Shown: piece after piece, positions 1 through 8,866 of the stretch
Position numbering within the stretch: position 1 is the stretch's first letter
Layout of the letters: each line of letters begins with the position of its first letter
NCBI RefSeq assembly: GCF_002575655.3
Contig: NC_053037.3
Span: 326,891,294 to 326,955,293, forward strand
Reading direction: 5' to 3'
Source: Aegilops tauschii subsp. strangulata
Taxonomy: Eukaryota; Streptophyta; Magnoliopsida; Poales; Poaceae
Length of the DNA stretch: 64,000 bases
Position numbers and translations under genes: made by a program
Notes under the pieces: model-generated
Databases searched by the model: none
The model's input: only the letters and a program-made list of their open reading frames with translations
What the model was told of the DNA's origin: nothing

Positions 1-951
1 TCCGCCGCCATGGAGGCCATGGACCAGAGGGGGAACCCTCCTCCCATCTAGAGGGAGGCCAAGGAAGAAGAAGAAGGAGGGGGCTCTCTCCCCCTCTCTC
101 CCGGTGGCGCCGGAGTGCCGCTGGGGCAATCATCATGACGGCGATCTACACCAAAAACCTCGCCACCGTCAATACCAACTCTCCCATCCTCTATGCAGCG
201 GTGTAACACCCCTTCTCCCCGCTATAATATCTACTTAAACATGGTGCTCAACGCTATATATTATTTCCCAATGATATATGGCTATCTTATGATGTTTGAG
301 TAGATCTGTTTTGTCCTATGGGCTAATCGACAATCGTGGTTGGTATGAGTGTATATTTTATTATGGTTTTGTCCTACGATGCGCTTCGTGTCACGCAAAC
401 GTGAGGGACCCCCGCTGTAGGGTGTTGTGATACGTTCATAATTCGCTTATAGTGGGTGGCGTGAGTGACAAAATACACAGACTCGAGTAAGTGGGCTATT
501 GCGTATGGGAGTAAAGAGGACTTGATACTTAATGCAATGGTTGGGTTTTACCTTAATGATCTTTGGTAGTTGCGGATGCTTGCTAGAGTTCCAATCATAA
601 GTGCATATGATCCAAGTAGAGAAAGTATGTTAGCTCATGCCTCTCCCTCATATAAAATTGCAAGAATGATTACCGGTCTAGTTATCGATTGCCTAGGGAT
701 AAATGACTTTCTTGTTGACAAAATCTATCTACTTTTATTACCTTGCAATTTACTCATAGTTTTATTCTCACAAAGTACTTCTAGTTTTATTCTTGTTCTA
801 GGTAAAGCAAATGTTAAAGTATGCGTAGAGTTGTATCGGTGGTTGATAGAACTTGAGGGAATATTTGTTCTACTTTTAGCACCTCATTGGGTTCGACACT
901 CTTATTTATCGAAAAAGGCTACAAACGATCCCCTATACTTGTGGGTTATCA
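1..951 (+). repeat. Athila-type gypsy LTR, 3' part (cut by window edge)
   Basis: The stretch reads as the downstream part of a long Triticeae Athila-type (Fatima-like, name uncertain) LTR. It ends in the characteristic segment 'gggttcgacactc ... cttgtgggttatca', with the terminal CA at 950-951. Immediately after it the sequence switches to CACTA-transposon DNA, so this LTR was inserted into the CACTA element. The LTR start and any internal region lie outside the window. An open frame of 146 codons at 570-1010 crosses the LTR/CACTA boundary and is not a gene. Confidence 0.7.
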
Positions 952-1270
952 AAAATCCCCATTGTTCTGGGTTATTAACGGGTTATCGGATCCAAACGAG
1001 AACCCGATAGCTTAACGACGACCCGCTACGGTGGATGCCATGTGTCGGTTACCCTTGACGAAAGCACTTCCATGATGCGCCATTTATTGTCAAGGAAGTG
1101 GACATTTTTGTGATGATAATTTTGGTATTGTCATGGAACACTTCTACGACAGCACATGTATGACTATCTTGAATCTTTCATAAAATCTTCATGGATGTAC
1201 ATGCATGACAGAAAACAGGACCTACTGTGACAAACATGTATCATCACAGAAGTTTTTTTTTTCTGTAGTG
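952..1270 (-). mobile_element. CACTA (class II, En/Spm) terminal fragment
   Basis: Read on the minus strand from 1270, the sequence starts CACTACAGAAAAAAAAAACT, the CACTA terminal inverted repeat. It continues with the subterminal repeat-rich sequence usual for Triticeae CACTA elements. Only this end is visible; the body lies leftward and is interrupted by the LTR at 1-951. It is inserted in the coding leader of an Athila-type element. A 3-bp target duplication cannot be checked because the other end is missing. Confidence 0.75.
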
Positions 1271-1574
1271 CATGATCATTATAATAAGTAGTGGACACAG
1301 CAAAATTAGCATCCCCAAGCTTGGGGGTTTGCATATGATTAACACAATTGACATTAATAGAATTTATAATAACATCATTGCAATCATGCTTTTCATTCAA
1401 GGAGCTATCGTGAACCACTTTATAAATTTCTTCTTTTAGCACTTCATCACAATTTTCAGATTCATGAATTTAAAGCAAAACTTCATAAAGATAATCTGGT
1501 GCACTCAACTCACTAGCAATTGGTTCATTATAATTGTATCTTTTGAAAAGATTAGCAAGTGGATGGGGATCCAT
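1271..1574 (-). pseudogene. Athila-type element, 5'-proximal coding fragment (broken)
   Basis: On the minus strand an ATG at 1574 opens a frame beginning MDPHPLANLFKRYNYNEP. It runs about 34 codons to an in-frame TAA, stays open behind it, and is cut by the CACTA end at 1270. It follows a tRNA-Asp-like primer-binding site and LTR, so it is the first coding region of an Athila-lineage retrotransposon. I recognise the frame as typical of Triticeae Sabrina/WHAM-type elements. Its function is not known to me. It is dead: a stop plus a class II insertion. Confidence 0.6.
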
Positions 1575-1779
1575 ATCAATAAATTTTTAGCAAGTGAAGA
1601 TGCAAGCAAATAGAAGACACATGGTAACACAAGCAAAAAGGCAAACGAAAGATATTTTGTATTTTTGTAAAAACTTTTTAGAAGTGAGGGAGATGAAAAT
1701 GAGAGGCAAATCGGAAATAAAGTAAATTGCAAGGAGATGAGAGTTTATGCGTAGGTTCTTGATAGATGTCGATGATGTC

Positions 1780-1797
1780 TCCCCAGCAACGGCGGCA
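1780..1797 (-). other. Primer-binding site, tRNA-Asp-like (Athila-type)
   Basis: The plus strand reads tccccagcaacggcggca, i.e. a degraded complement of the tRNA-Asp 3' end used by Athila elements. It lies 15 bp inside the LTR end at 1813 and fixes the element's orientation as minus. The untranslated leader occupies 1575-1779. Confidence 0.6.
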
Positions 1798-1812
1798 GAA
1801 ATTCTTCCTGAT

Positions 1813-3410
1813 TGCTTGTATTTGTGTTGGTAATTCCCCGAAGAGGAGAGGATGATGCAGCACATCAGCGGTAAGTATTTCCCTTAGTTGTGAAACCAAG
1901 GTTATCAATCCAGTAGGAGAACCAAGCAACACTATGTAAACATCACCTACACACAAACAACAAATACTTGCAACCCAACGCGTAAGAGGGGTTGTCAATC
2001 CCTCCTCAATATTGAGATAGATTAAATTGTATGAGATTTATAAATAGATCTAGCAAAAACACAAAATAAAATAAATAAAGAAAAAGTGCAGCAAGGTAGT
2101 TTTGGGTTTTAATATGATAGGAAATAGACCCGGGGGTCGTAGATTTCACTAATATGATAGGAAATAGACCCGGGGGTCGTAGATTTCACTAGAGGCTTCT
2201 CCCGAGAAAATAGCATATTGTGGGTAAACAAATTACTATTGGGCAATTGAGAGAAAAACAAATAATTATGACGATATCCAAGGCAACGATCATGTATATA
2301 GGCATCACGTCCACGATTAGTAGACCGACTCCTGCCTGCATCTACTACTATTACTCCACACATCGACCGCTATCTAGCACGCATCTAGTGTATTAAGTTC
2401 ATGGAAAAACGGAGTAATGCAATAAGAACGATGACATGATGTAGACAAGATCTATTCATGTAGGAATAGACCCCATCTTTTTATCCTTAATGGCAATGAT
2501 ACATGTGTGTCATGTCTCCTTCTATCACTAAGATTGAGCACCGCAAGATCGAACCCATCACAAAGCACCTCTTCCCATGGCAAGAAAAATCAATCTAGTT
2601 AGCCAAACCAAACCAAAGTTCCGGAGAAGAAATACGAGGCTATAACAATCATGCATAAAAGAGTTCAACAAAGACCCAAATAATATTCATGGATAGATCT
2701 GGTCATAAACTCACAATTCATCGGATCCCAACAAACAATCCGCAAAAAGTCATACATCAAATAGATCTCCAAGAACATCGAGGAGAACATTGTATTAAGG
2801 ATCAAAAAGGGAGAAGAAGCCATCTAGCTACTACCTACGGCCCCGTTGGTCTGTGGTAAACTACTCACGCATCATCGAAGGGGCAAGGGAGATGATGAAG
2901 AACCCCTTTGTGATCGTTGACCCCTCCGGCAGAGTGCCGGAAAAGGCCTCTAGATTGGATCTCGTGGTTCTGGAACTTGCGGCGGCTGGAATTGTGTTTC
3001 GTCGACTCCCCTAGGGTTTTGGGGATTTTAGAGTATTTATAGAGGTGGATGGCAGTGGAGAAGCTTCCCGCGGGCTCCACTACCCACCAGGGCGTGCCTC
3101 GGCCATCTGGCATGCCCTAGTGCCTAGTGGGCCCCACGAGCCTCCTCCCGTGCACTTCTTTAGCTCCCTGGATGTCTTCTGTCAGAAAAAAAAATCTTCA
3201 AAAAGTTTCGTGGCATTTGGACATTGTTTGGTATTGATATTCTGCAAAGTAAAAAACAAGCAGAAAACAACAACTGGCACTGGGCACAATGTCAATAGGT
3301 TAGTCCCAAAAATGATATAAAGTTGCTAGTAAATGAATATAAAACATCCAAGATTGATAATATAACAACATGAAACAATAAAAAATTATAGATACGTTGG
3401 AGACGTATCA
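1813..3410 (-). repeat. Athila-type gypsy 5' LTR
   Basis: On the minus strand this 1598-bp LTR begins TGATACGTCTCCAACGTATC (from 3410) and ends in CA at 1813. It is the same family as the LTR at 50117-51707 (1591 bp), which has the opposite orientation. The inner end is followed by a primer-binding site, so this is a 5' LTR whose element continues leftward. Bases 2117-2189 contain a short local duplication (the 'atgataggaaatagacccgg' segment occurs twice). The 18 bp 3411-3428 to the right are all that remains of the older host sequence before element C. Confidence 0.8.
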
Positions 3411-4216
3411 CGTGGCGTGCGGCCCCAGTGTAGGATCGAAAGTATGTCTAGATGGGGGGTGATTAAACTACTTGACCAAATAAAAATCTAGCCTTTTCCC
3501 AATTTTAAGTCTTGGCAGATTTTAGCAACCTAGCACTAGTCAAGCAATCAACCTACACATGCAAGTCTAAGAGTATAGCAGTGGAATGTAAAACATTTCA
3601 CATGAAGGTAAAGGGAGGAGTTTGGAGGGAGCAAACACAATGTAGACACAGAGATTTTTGGCGTGTTTCCGATAGGTGGTGCTATCGTACATCCACGTTG
3701 ATGGAGACTCCAACCCACGAAGGGTAACGGTTGCGCAAGTCCACGGAGGGCTCCACCCATGAAGAAGCAACCTTGTCTACCCCACCATGGCCATCGCCCA
3801 CGAAGGACTTGCCTCACTAGGGTAGATCTTCATGAAGTAGGCGATCTCCTTGCCCGTACAAACTCCTTGGTTCAACTCCACAATCTTGACGGAGGCTCCC
3901 AAGTGACACCTAACCAATCTAGGTGACACCACTCTCCAAAAGGTAATAGATGGTGTGTTGATGATGAACTCCTTGCTCTTGTGCTTCAAATGGTAGTATC
4001 CCCAACACTCAACTCTCTCACACAGATTTGGATTTGATGGAAAGATGATTTGAGTGGAAAGAAACTTGGAGAAGGCTAGAGATCAAGATTTATGTGGTTG
4101 GAATGGAATATCTTGACCTCAACACATGAGTAGGTGGTTCTCTCTCAGAAAATGTATGCTGGAAGTGTAGGCATGTTCTGATGGCTCTCTCCACGAATGA
4201 AGAGTGGGTGGAGGGG

Positions 4217-4224
4217 TATATATA
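4217..4224 (-). promoter_or_regulatory. TATA box of element C LTR
   Basis: The octamer TATATATA (CTATATATACC on the minus strand) lies 43 bp downstream, in element orientation, of the nearest TCGGT-N3-ACCGA motif (4267-4279). It is the only strong TATA in the LTR. The same box is conserved in the 5' LTR near 23125. Confidence 0.65.
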
Positions 4225-4266
4225 GCCTCCACACAAAATCTAACCGTTACACACAAATCACCAAAC

Positions 4267-4727
4267 TCGGTGGGACCGAATAATGAAACTCGGTCAGGCC
4301 GATTTAGTTCAAAATGTGAACGTTAGGATATTCGGTGGGACCGACATGTCAACTCAGTGGGACCAATTTCATTAGGGTTAGGGCATAACCTAATCTTGGT
4401 GAGACCGATTACACAAACTCGGTGGGACCGATTTTGGTAATAAGCTAACCAGAGAGTTGGTCAGGCAAACTCGGTGGGACCGATTCGCTCATCTCGGTGA
4501 GACCGAAACGTTACGAAGGGGAAATAGAGAGTTTGCATTGCAAACTCGGTGGGACCGATCGCTCATCTCGGTTGGACCGAAATGTTACGAAGGGAAACAA
4601 AGAGTTTGCAATCCCATCTCGGTGAGACCGAGATCCCTATCGGTGAGACCGAAGTGACTAGGGTTTGTGGCAGTGGCTATGTCAAGAGAACTCGGTGGCG
4701 CCGGATAGAATGTTTCGGTGGGGCCGA
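4267..4727. repeat. Array of TCGGT-N3-ACCGA palindromes in U3 of element C
   Basis: Thirteen-base imperfect palindromes start at 4267, 4290, 4332, 4354, 4396, 4419, 4471, 4494, 4546, 4568, 4619, 4640, 4692 and 4715. Nine match TCGGTnnnACCGA exactly; the other five (4290, 4354, 4396, 4692, 4715) are degenerate. The three central bases vary (GGG, GAG, TGG and others), while the 5-bp arms are kept. Spacing ranges from about 20 to 50 bp. The 5' LTR carries the corresponding array at about 23175-23640. Inference: protein-binding or RNA-hairpin elements rather than coding repeats. Confidence 0.85.
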
Positions 4728-5086
4728 GTTTGACTTTTGGTTTGGGACATATGTGGATATGAGAAAGTGGTTGAGGGTTTTTTGAGCATATCACTAAGCA
4801 TTTCGAGCAAGCAACCCATTAAGCAACACCTCATCCCCTTTTAATAGTATTGGCTTTTCCTATGGACTCAATGTGATCTTGGATCACTAAAAGTAAAATG
4901 TAGAGTCTTGAGCTTTAGAGCTTGAGCCAATCTTTTGTCCTTAACATTTTGAGGGGTCCACATTCCTGATCCATGCCATGCAAATAATTGAACTTTCCTG
5001 AAATATTTATCTTGAAATAGCATTAGCTCAATGAGCTATATGTTGTTAGGAATTGCCAAAACCACCCAGGGTTAGTTGCACTTTCA

Positions 5087-5100
5087 ATCTCCCCCTTTTT
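5087..5100 (-). other. Polypurine tract of element C
   Basis: On the minus strand the sequence AAAAAGGGGGAGAT abuts the 3' LTR start (TGAAAGTG). This is the expected plus-strand priming site and confirms which LTR is the 3' one. Confidence 0.85.
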
Positions 5101-5599
5101 GGTAATTGATGACAACATATAGATCAAAGCTTCGACAAATGATCATAAGATTGAAATACATCGTCGCTTTGAGAAGTATGTGATAAGCAAGAGCTCCCCC
5201 TAAATTTATGCATTATTTAAAATTGCTTTTGAATGCAAATGCACAATCGATTAGGATCATGGGTTACTCTTCCATGTCACATACATCTTGGTGGAGCGCT
5301 GAAAATGATGGAAATTAAAAGCATGCACTCATCACCAAGCAAAGTGAACGAACATATATGGGATATAAGAGATAATATCATCCAAGCAAGCATTAAAGTA
5401 GCATATGATCAAACACATGATCAAACAAGTATGTCACACACAGACATAGAGTATCAACCAAGCACACAATAAATTTCAACCAAAAGCAAGAGAGACAAAG
5501 AAGCAAAACACTCTCTCTCGAAGCCTATGATCTATACATTTCTCCCCCTTTGGCAACAAGTTACCAAAAAGTTCGAAAATGCATAGTGCTATGCGTCTC
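5101..5599 (-). other. Element C 3' noncoding internal region
   Basis: About 500 bp lie between the stop of the extra ORF and the PPT. I see no conserved coding frame; the 79-codon frame at 5233-5472 shows no recognisable domain. The region contains runs such as 'ggggagctctt' and 'gccaaagggggagaaa' on the minus strand, which resemble secondary polypurine tracts. Confidence 0.5.
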
Positions 5600-7678
5600 T
5601 CAGGCCTGGTCTTCAGGAGGTGGTGTAGAGAGAACTCCAAGGATGAAGGCATCAGTTGATGTAGTTGGAGCTGGTGGAGTGGCTGCTGGAGGTGGCACTG
5701 AAGCTGTAGCTGCTGGTGCTGACGATGTAGCTCTAGTATCTGGTACTGGCACTGCAGCAGACCTCTGACCTCTAGGCACTCTGCGAAAAGCATCTGTAGT
5801 GGCCTTCCCCTTCTTCTCTTCTGCATCCTCTTGGAGCTGCTCAACTGCAGTCTGAATCTCAGTGACTTTCAGATCAAGTTCATAGAACTTGGTCTCTATG
5901 ATCCTCTCCAAGCTCTCCTGATTCTGAGTCAGGGTGGCCAAGCCCTTCTCAATCCTCAATGTAGCTTGAATCAGATAGGCTAGTTGATCTTGTTTGCTCT
6001 TCAGGAACACCTGAGATGCTTCCTCGGCACTTGGCATCCTTGCAGCCTTTTCTGCCTTTGCCTTAGCTCTCTTCTCTTGTGCTTGTGCTGATGAAGGTTC
6101 ATTCTCATTCATGACAACTTCATTATCTTCAAAATCCGGAAGTAAGGGTAAATGCTCCTTATCCAACAAGTAAGTAACTGTGCCCATCTTTGAGTTGATG
6201 AGGACCTGAATATGTGGAGCATACCCACAAGATCTCTTCTGGTCAGCAGTTGTCCTCTTGATTGTTTCCACAATCAGACTCATGACCTTGAATTTTTTCT
6301 GAGGGATATCAAATATTTGCAGCAAGTTGATGGAATGTCCCCTTATCATCTTGTGATCTCCAGATTTGGGTAACAGAGTATGCCTTAAGATGGTGTTAAT
6401 AGTGGGTAGACCAGACAACAAATAGTGCACAGATCCAAGCTTGTGTGTCTCCAAGGCTTTATCAGGGATCTCTTTGTACATATTTGCCATAGAGTTGTGG
6501 TCTTTCTTCTTCTTGGCATACACATCCAAATCATCCTCATGCTCTTCTGGGGCATTGATCAACTTGGCCCATTCTTCAGCAGTTGATTGGTACCTTGTAT
6601 CTTCATACATCCATACTATCCTTCCATCTGGATAGAAATGAGCAGTAGAGTAAAATTGCATGATTAGCTCATCATTCCATTTAGTGAGTTTCTGAGCTAC
6701 AAACTTGTCAACTCCACAAGCTTTGAAACTTTCATGTACACCTGGGAAGTGATCTTCATTCACATCAATGAATTCCCAATCGACCCACTTCATATCACAG
6801 ACAATTGGCTTCTTGTCAAGCAGAATGGTCTCATAGAAGTCTTGTTGTTCTTTGGTGTGAAACCTATAGTCCACTGCAGTTCTCCTTCTCACAGCATAAG
6901 GATTAGACTGTCTCCAAAGTCTCAATCCTGCATCTTTCCTGATGTGCATGTCGTCAGCCACTGGATGAGTGTCATTGTGGTCTGGAATCTTGGGTTTCAG
7001 TTTTCTCAATACATGGGCTTCATCATCCTCTTCTTCAACCTAAGGCACTGGGGCCTTGTTCTTCTCTTCAGCAGGAATGTTTCTGGTGCTTCTCTTGGGC
7101 TTAGAGGGTTTCTGAGTTTAAGCTGTTGCTTTGGGAGCAGTCTTGGGCTTTGATGGAGCAGCCCCTAACTTGATGGCATCTCCCATAAGCTTCTGAGACT
7201 TGGGTGCTGGTGCATCATCCTCTTCCTCTTCCTCTTCTTCTGAATCTCTTACCATAGTTGATTTTCGAAGAACTTTTGCAGATGTGGTTCTTGCCCTCTT
7301 CTTCTTGCCATCTCCAACTGCCTCACCATCATCTGATTCTATTGTGAATTTCATGGTTTCTCCTGTTGGAACTTTTCTTGGCTTTGACATTGGGACTCTC
7401 TTTGCTGGTGCCTTCTTATGCAACCCTGGCTTAGTTGTAGCAGTTGTGCCATACTCTTTCTTCGGCACTTTCTTCCTTGAGGTGGCCTCATCCTCAACAG
7501 CCACATAGTCCTCATCCTCAGAGTCTGAGGTTCTCTTCTTCCTTGTTCTAGTGGCTGCCTTGGGCAAGTTACTTGGAGTGCTCCTGCTGCCTTCATCATA
7601 GCTGCTTGAGGGACTAGTGCCCTCACTCAATTTCACTTGCTCTTCAGATATGTTTTGGCTATCACTTTGATCAGACAT
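5600..7678 (-). pseudogene. Putative plant transposon protein-type ORF of element C (two in-frame stops)
   Basis: The minus-strand ATG at 7678 (MSDQSDSQNIS) opens one frame of 693 codons to the stop at 5600. It is interrupted only by TAA at 7118-7120 and TAG at 7040-7042. The first ~190 residues are low-complexity: Ser/acidic and Lys/Arg clusters (TRKKR, RKKVPKK, GKKKRAR) that look like nuclear-localisation signals, and a run of eight Glu. The central part (about residues 240-420) has a globular, Trp/Tyr-rich region (KWVDWEF, WMYEDTRYQS, EEWAKLI). It resembles the 'putative plant transposon protein' domain seen beside plant retroelements. A helical, probably coiled-coil stretch and a Pro/Ala-rich tail follow. 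It replaces pol in position. The function is unknown; it is not a polymerase, integrase or envelope by any motif I can see. Confidence 0.65.
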
Positions 7679-7834
7679 CTTGGCAATCACACTGACAGCA
7701 AACCCTCTGAATAGATGTAGATGAGGTAGAGTAGATGAGCACCACAAAGTGCAGAGTTTTTGCAAAATAGATGACTCAAAAACTTCATTTTAGTTCTCCA
7801 CAGAAAGCATTTCAGAGCTACCAATTTGTTAATC

Positions 7835-8039
7835 TCGGTGATACCGAAGCAACTTTTGGAACCTAAACTAGTGAACTCGGTCAGACCGAGTCACAGTTCG
7901 GTGGCACCGAGATTGCTAGGGTTTCACAGAGAGTCGAACTCGGTCGCACCGATTTGCAGTTTTCGGTCAGACCGAAAACGCATGTGCAATGGCCTAAGCC
8001 AAATCGGTGAGACCGATTTCTACAACTCGATCGGTCCGA
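7835..8039. repeat. Second TCGGT-N3-ACCGA cluster (leader side)
   Basis: Seven motifs start at 7835, 7877, 7898, 7940, 7963, 8004 and 8027. They lie downstream of the internal TATA and upstream of the ATG at 7678, so they would be in the transcript as short hairpins. Central triplets differ from those in the LTR (GAT, CAG, GGC, CGC). The array was therefore not simply copied as a block from the present LTR. Confidence 0.75.
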
Positions 8040-8376
8040 GATGAGTTCGGCGGAGACCTAACCCTAAATTTTCGAATCAAATCTAACCTAAAGGATGTTT
8101 TCTCTGGATAGATTGTTTTCATACGTGGTAAAGATCATGGCAAATCAATGTGCTACGAATCGGAGTAGGGAAATAGCACAAAGAGTTGAACCCATACCCT
8201 AGTTCGGTGGGAGTTCGCTACGGCGACAACGGCGGAGCAGAATTCCGTTGACGGCGATGGAAACCAGCGGCGGGAGGTCGCTGGCGACAAGGAGACGATC
8301 CGGAGACCCGAGGAGGCAGATCAGGACACGCGCGGGCTGAGGAGTTTGAAGAAATTTCCAAAATCTCACTCGTGGG

Positions 8377-8385
8377 TTTATATAT
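8377..8385 (-). promoter_or_regulatory. Internal TATA box of element C
   Basis: ATATATAAA on the minus strand is followed by ACCCACGAG. It lies 11 bp downstream, in element orientation, of the motif at 8396-8408 and about 700 bp upstream of the extra ORF start at 7678. Confidence 0.5.
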
Positions 8386-8395
8386 CCCGACCCTG

Positions 8396-8561
8396 TCGGT
8401 GTGACCGAGTGGAACAACTCGGTGACACCGAGATGCAAAATCACAAGCGGTTACTGCAACTCGGTGTGACCGAAAAGTTCAAATCGGTTGCACCGAGATG
8501 GAAAACCTTGATCAACTTAGTGAACTCAGTGTGACCGAAGTGGATGACTCGGTCATACGGA
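8396..8561. repeat. Third TCGGT-N3-ACCGA cluster (upstream of internal TATA)
   Basis: Six motifs start at 8396, 8419, 8461, 8484, 8526 (TCAGTGTGACCGA) and 8549 (TCGGTCATACGGA, degenerate). They sit directly upstream of the internal TATA box in the minus orientation, matching the U3 array plus TATA layout of the LTR. Confidence 0.75.
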
Positions 8562-8866
8562 AATGCACAAAGAGGTTTTGGAAGTTTAAGTCTATGACGA
8601 ATCGGGGACTCCGAGTGCTCCTCACACAGAGTGGTTCGAATCTGACTTGATCAAACTTTGTGATGTAGCATGAATAGAGTTTGAGACGAGAAAAGCGTAG
8701 ATAGCTAAAGGGAGTTCTTAGGCATTCTTGTCCATCCATTTGGCAAAAGAGAGAAAACCAAACAATCAAAGCAGCAAATGGATGTCCTCGAATGAGTAAA
8801 AATATGCAATCAACATGCTCACACAATAAAATGGCAAATAAAGTATGTGACGAAGCATGCACAAAC

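Larger units (their letters stand above)
3429..5086 (-). repeat. Element C 3' LTR (complete)
   Basis: This LTR is 1658 bp, with TG...CA ends on the minus strand. In its own orientation U3 (5086 to about 4225) carries an array of TCGGT-N3-ACCGA palindromes immediately upstream of a TATATATA box at 4217-4224. R/U5 follow to 3429. The 5' copy at 22543-23996 matches it closely but lacks the last ~214 bp. Several open frames inside the palindrome array, in both directions, are by-products of the repeats. Confidence 0.88.
7679..8866 (-). promoter_or_regulatory. Internal promoter-like and leader region of element C
   Basis: This ~1.2 kb region precedes the extra ORF. It has no long frame of its own. 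It contains six TCGGT-N3-ACCGA-type motifs (8396-8561), a TATA box at 8377-8385, a GC-rich leader, and seven more motifs (7835-8039) before the ATG at 7678. The arrangement copies that of the LTR U3. Inference: an internal promoter giving a separate mRNA for the extra ORF. Confidence 0.55.

Noticed and set aside
570..1010. 146-codon plus-strand frame
   Set aside because: Crosses the LTR/CACTA boundary at 951 and shows no domain.
4457..4785. Open frames rich in 'TRWDR' and 'LGETE' in the element C LTR, repeated at 23367-23695
   Set aside because: They are translations of the TCGGT-N3-ACCGA array in the LTR U3; similar frames occur on both strands and none has a domain.
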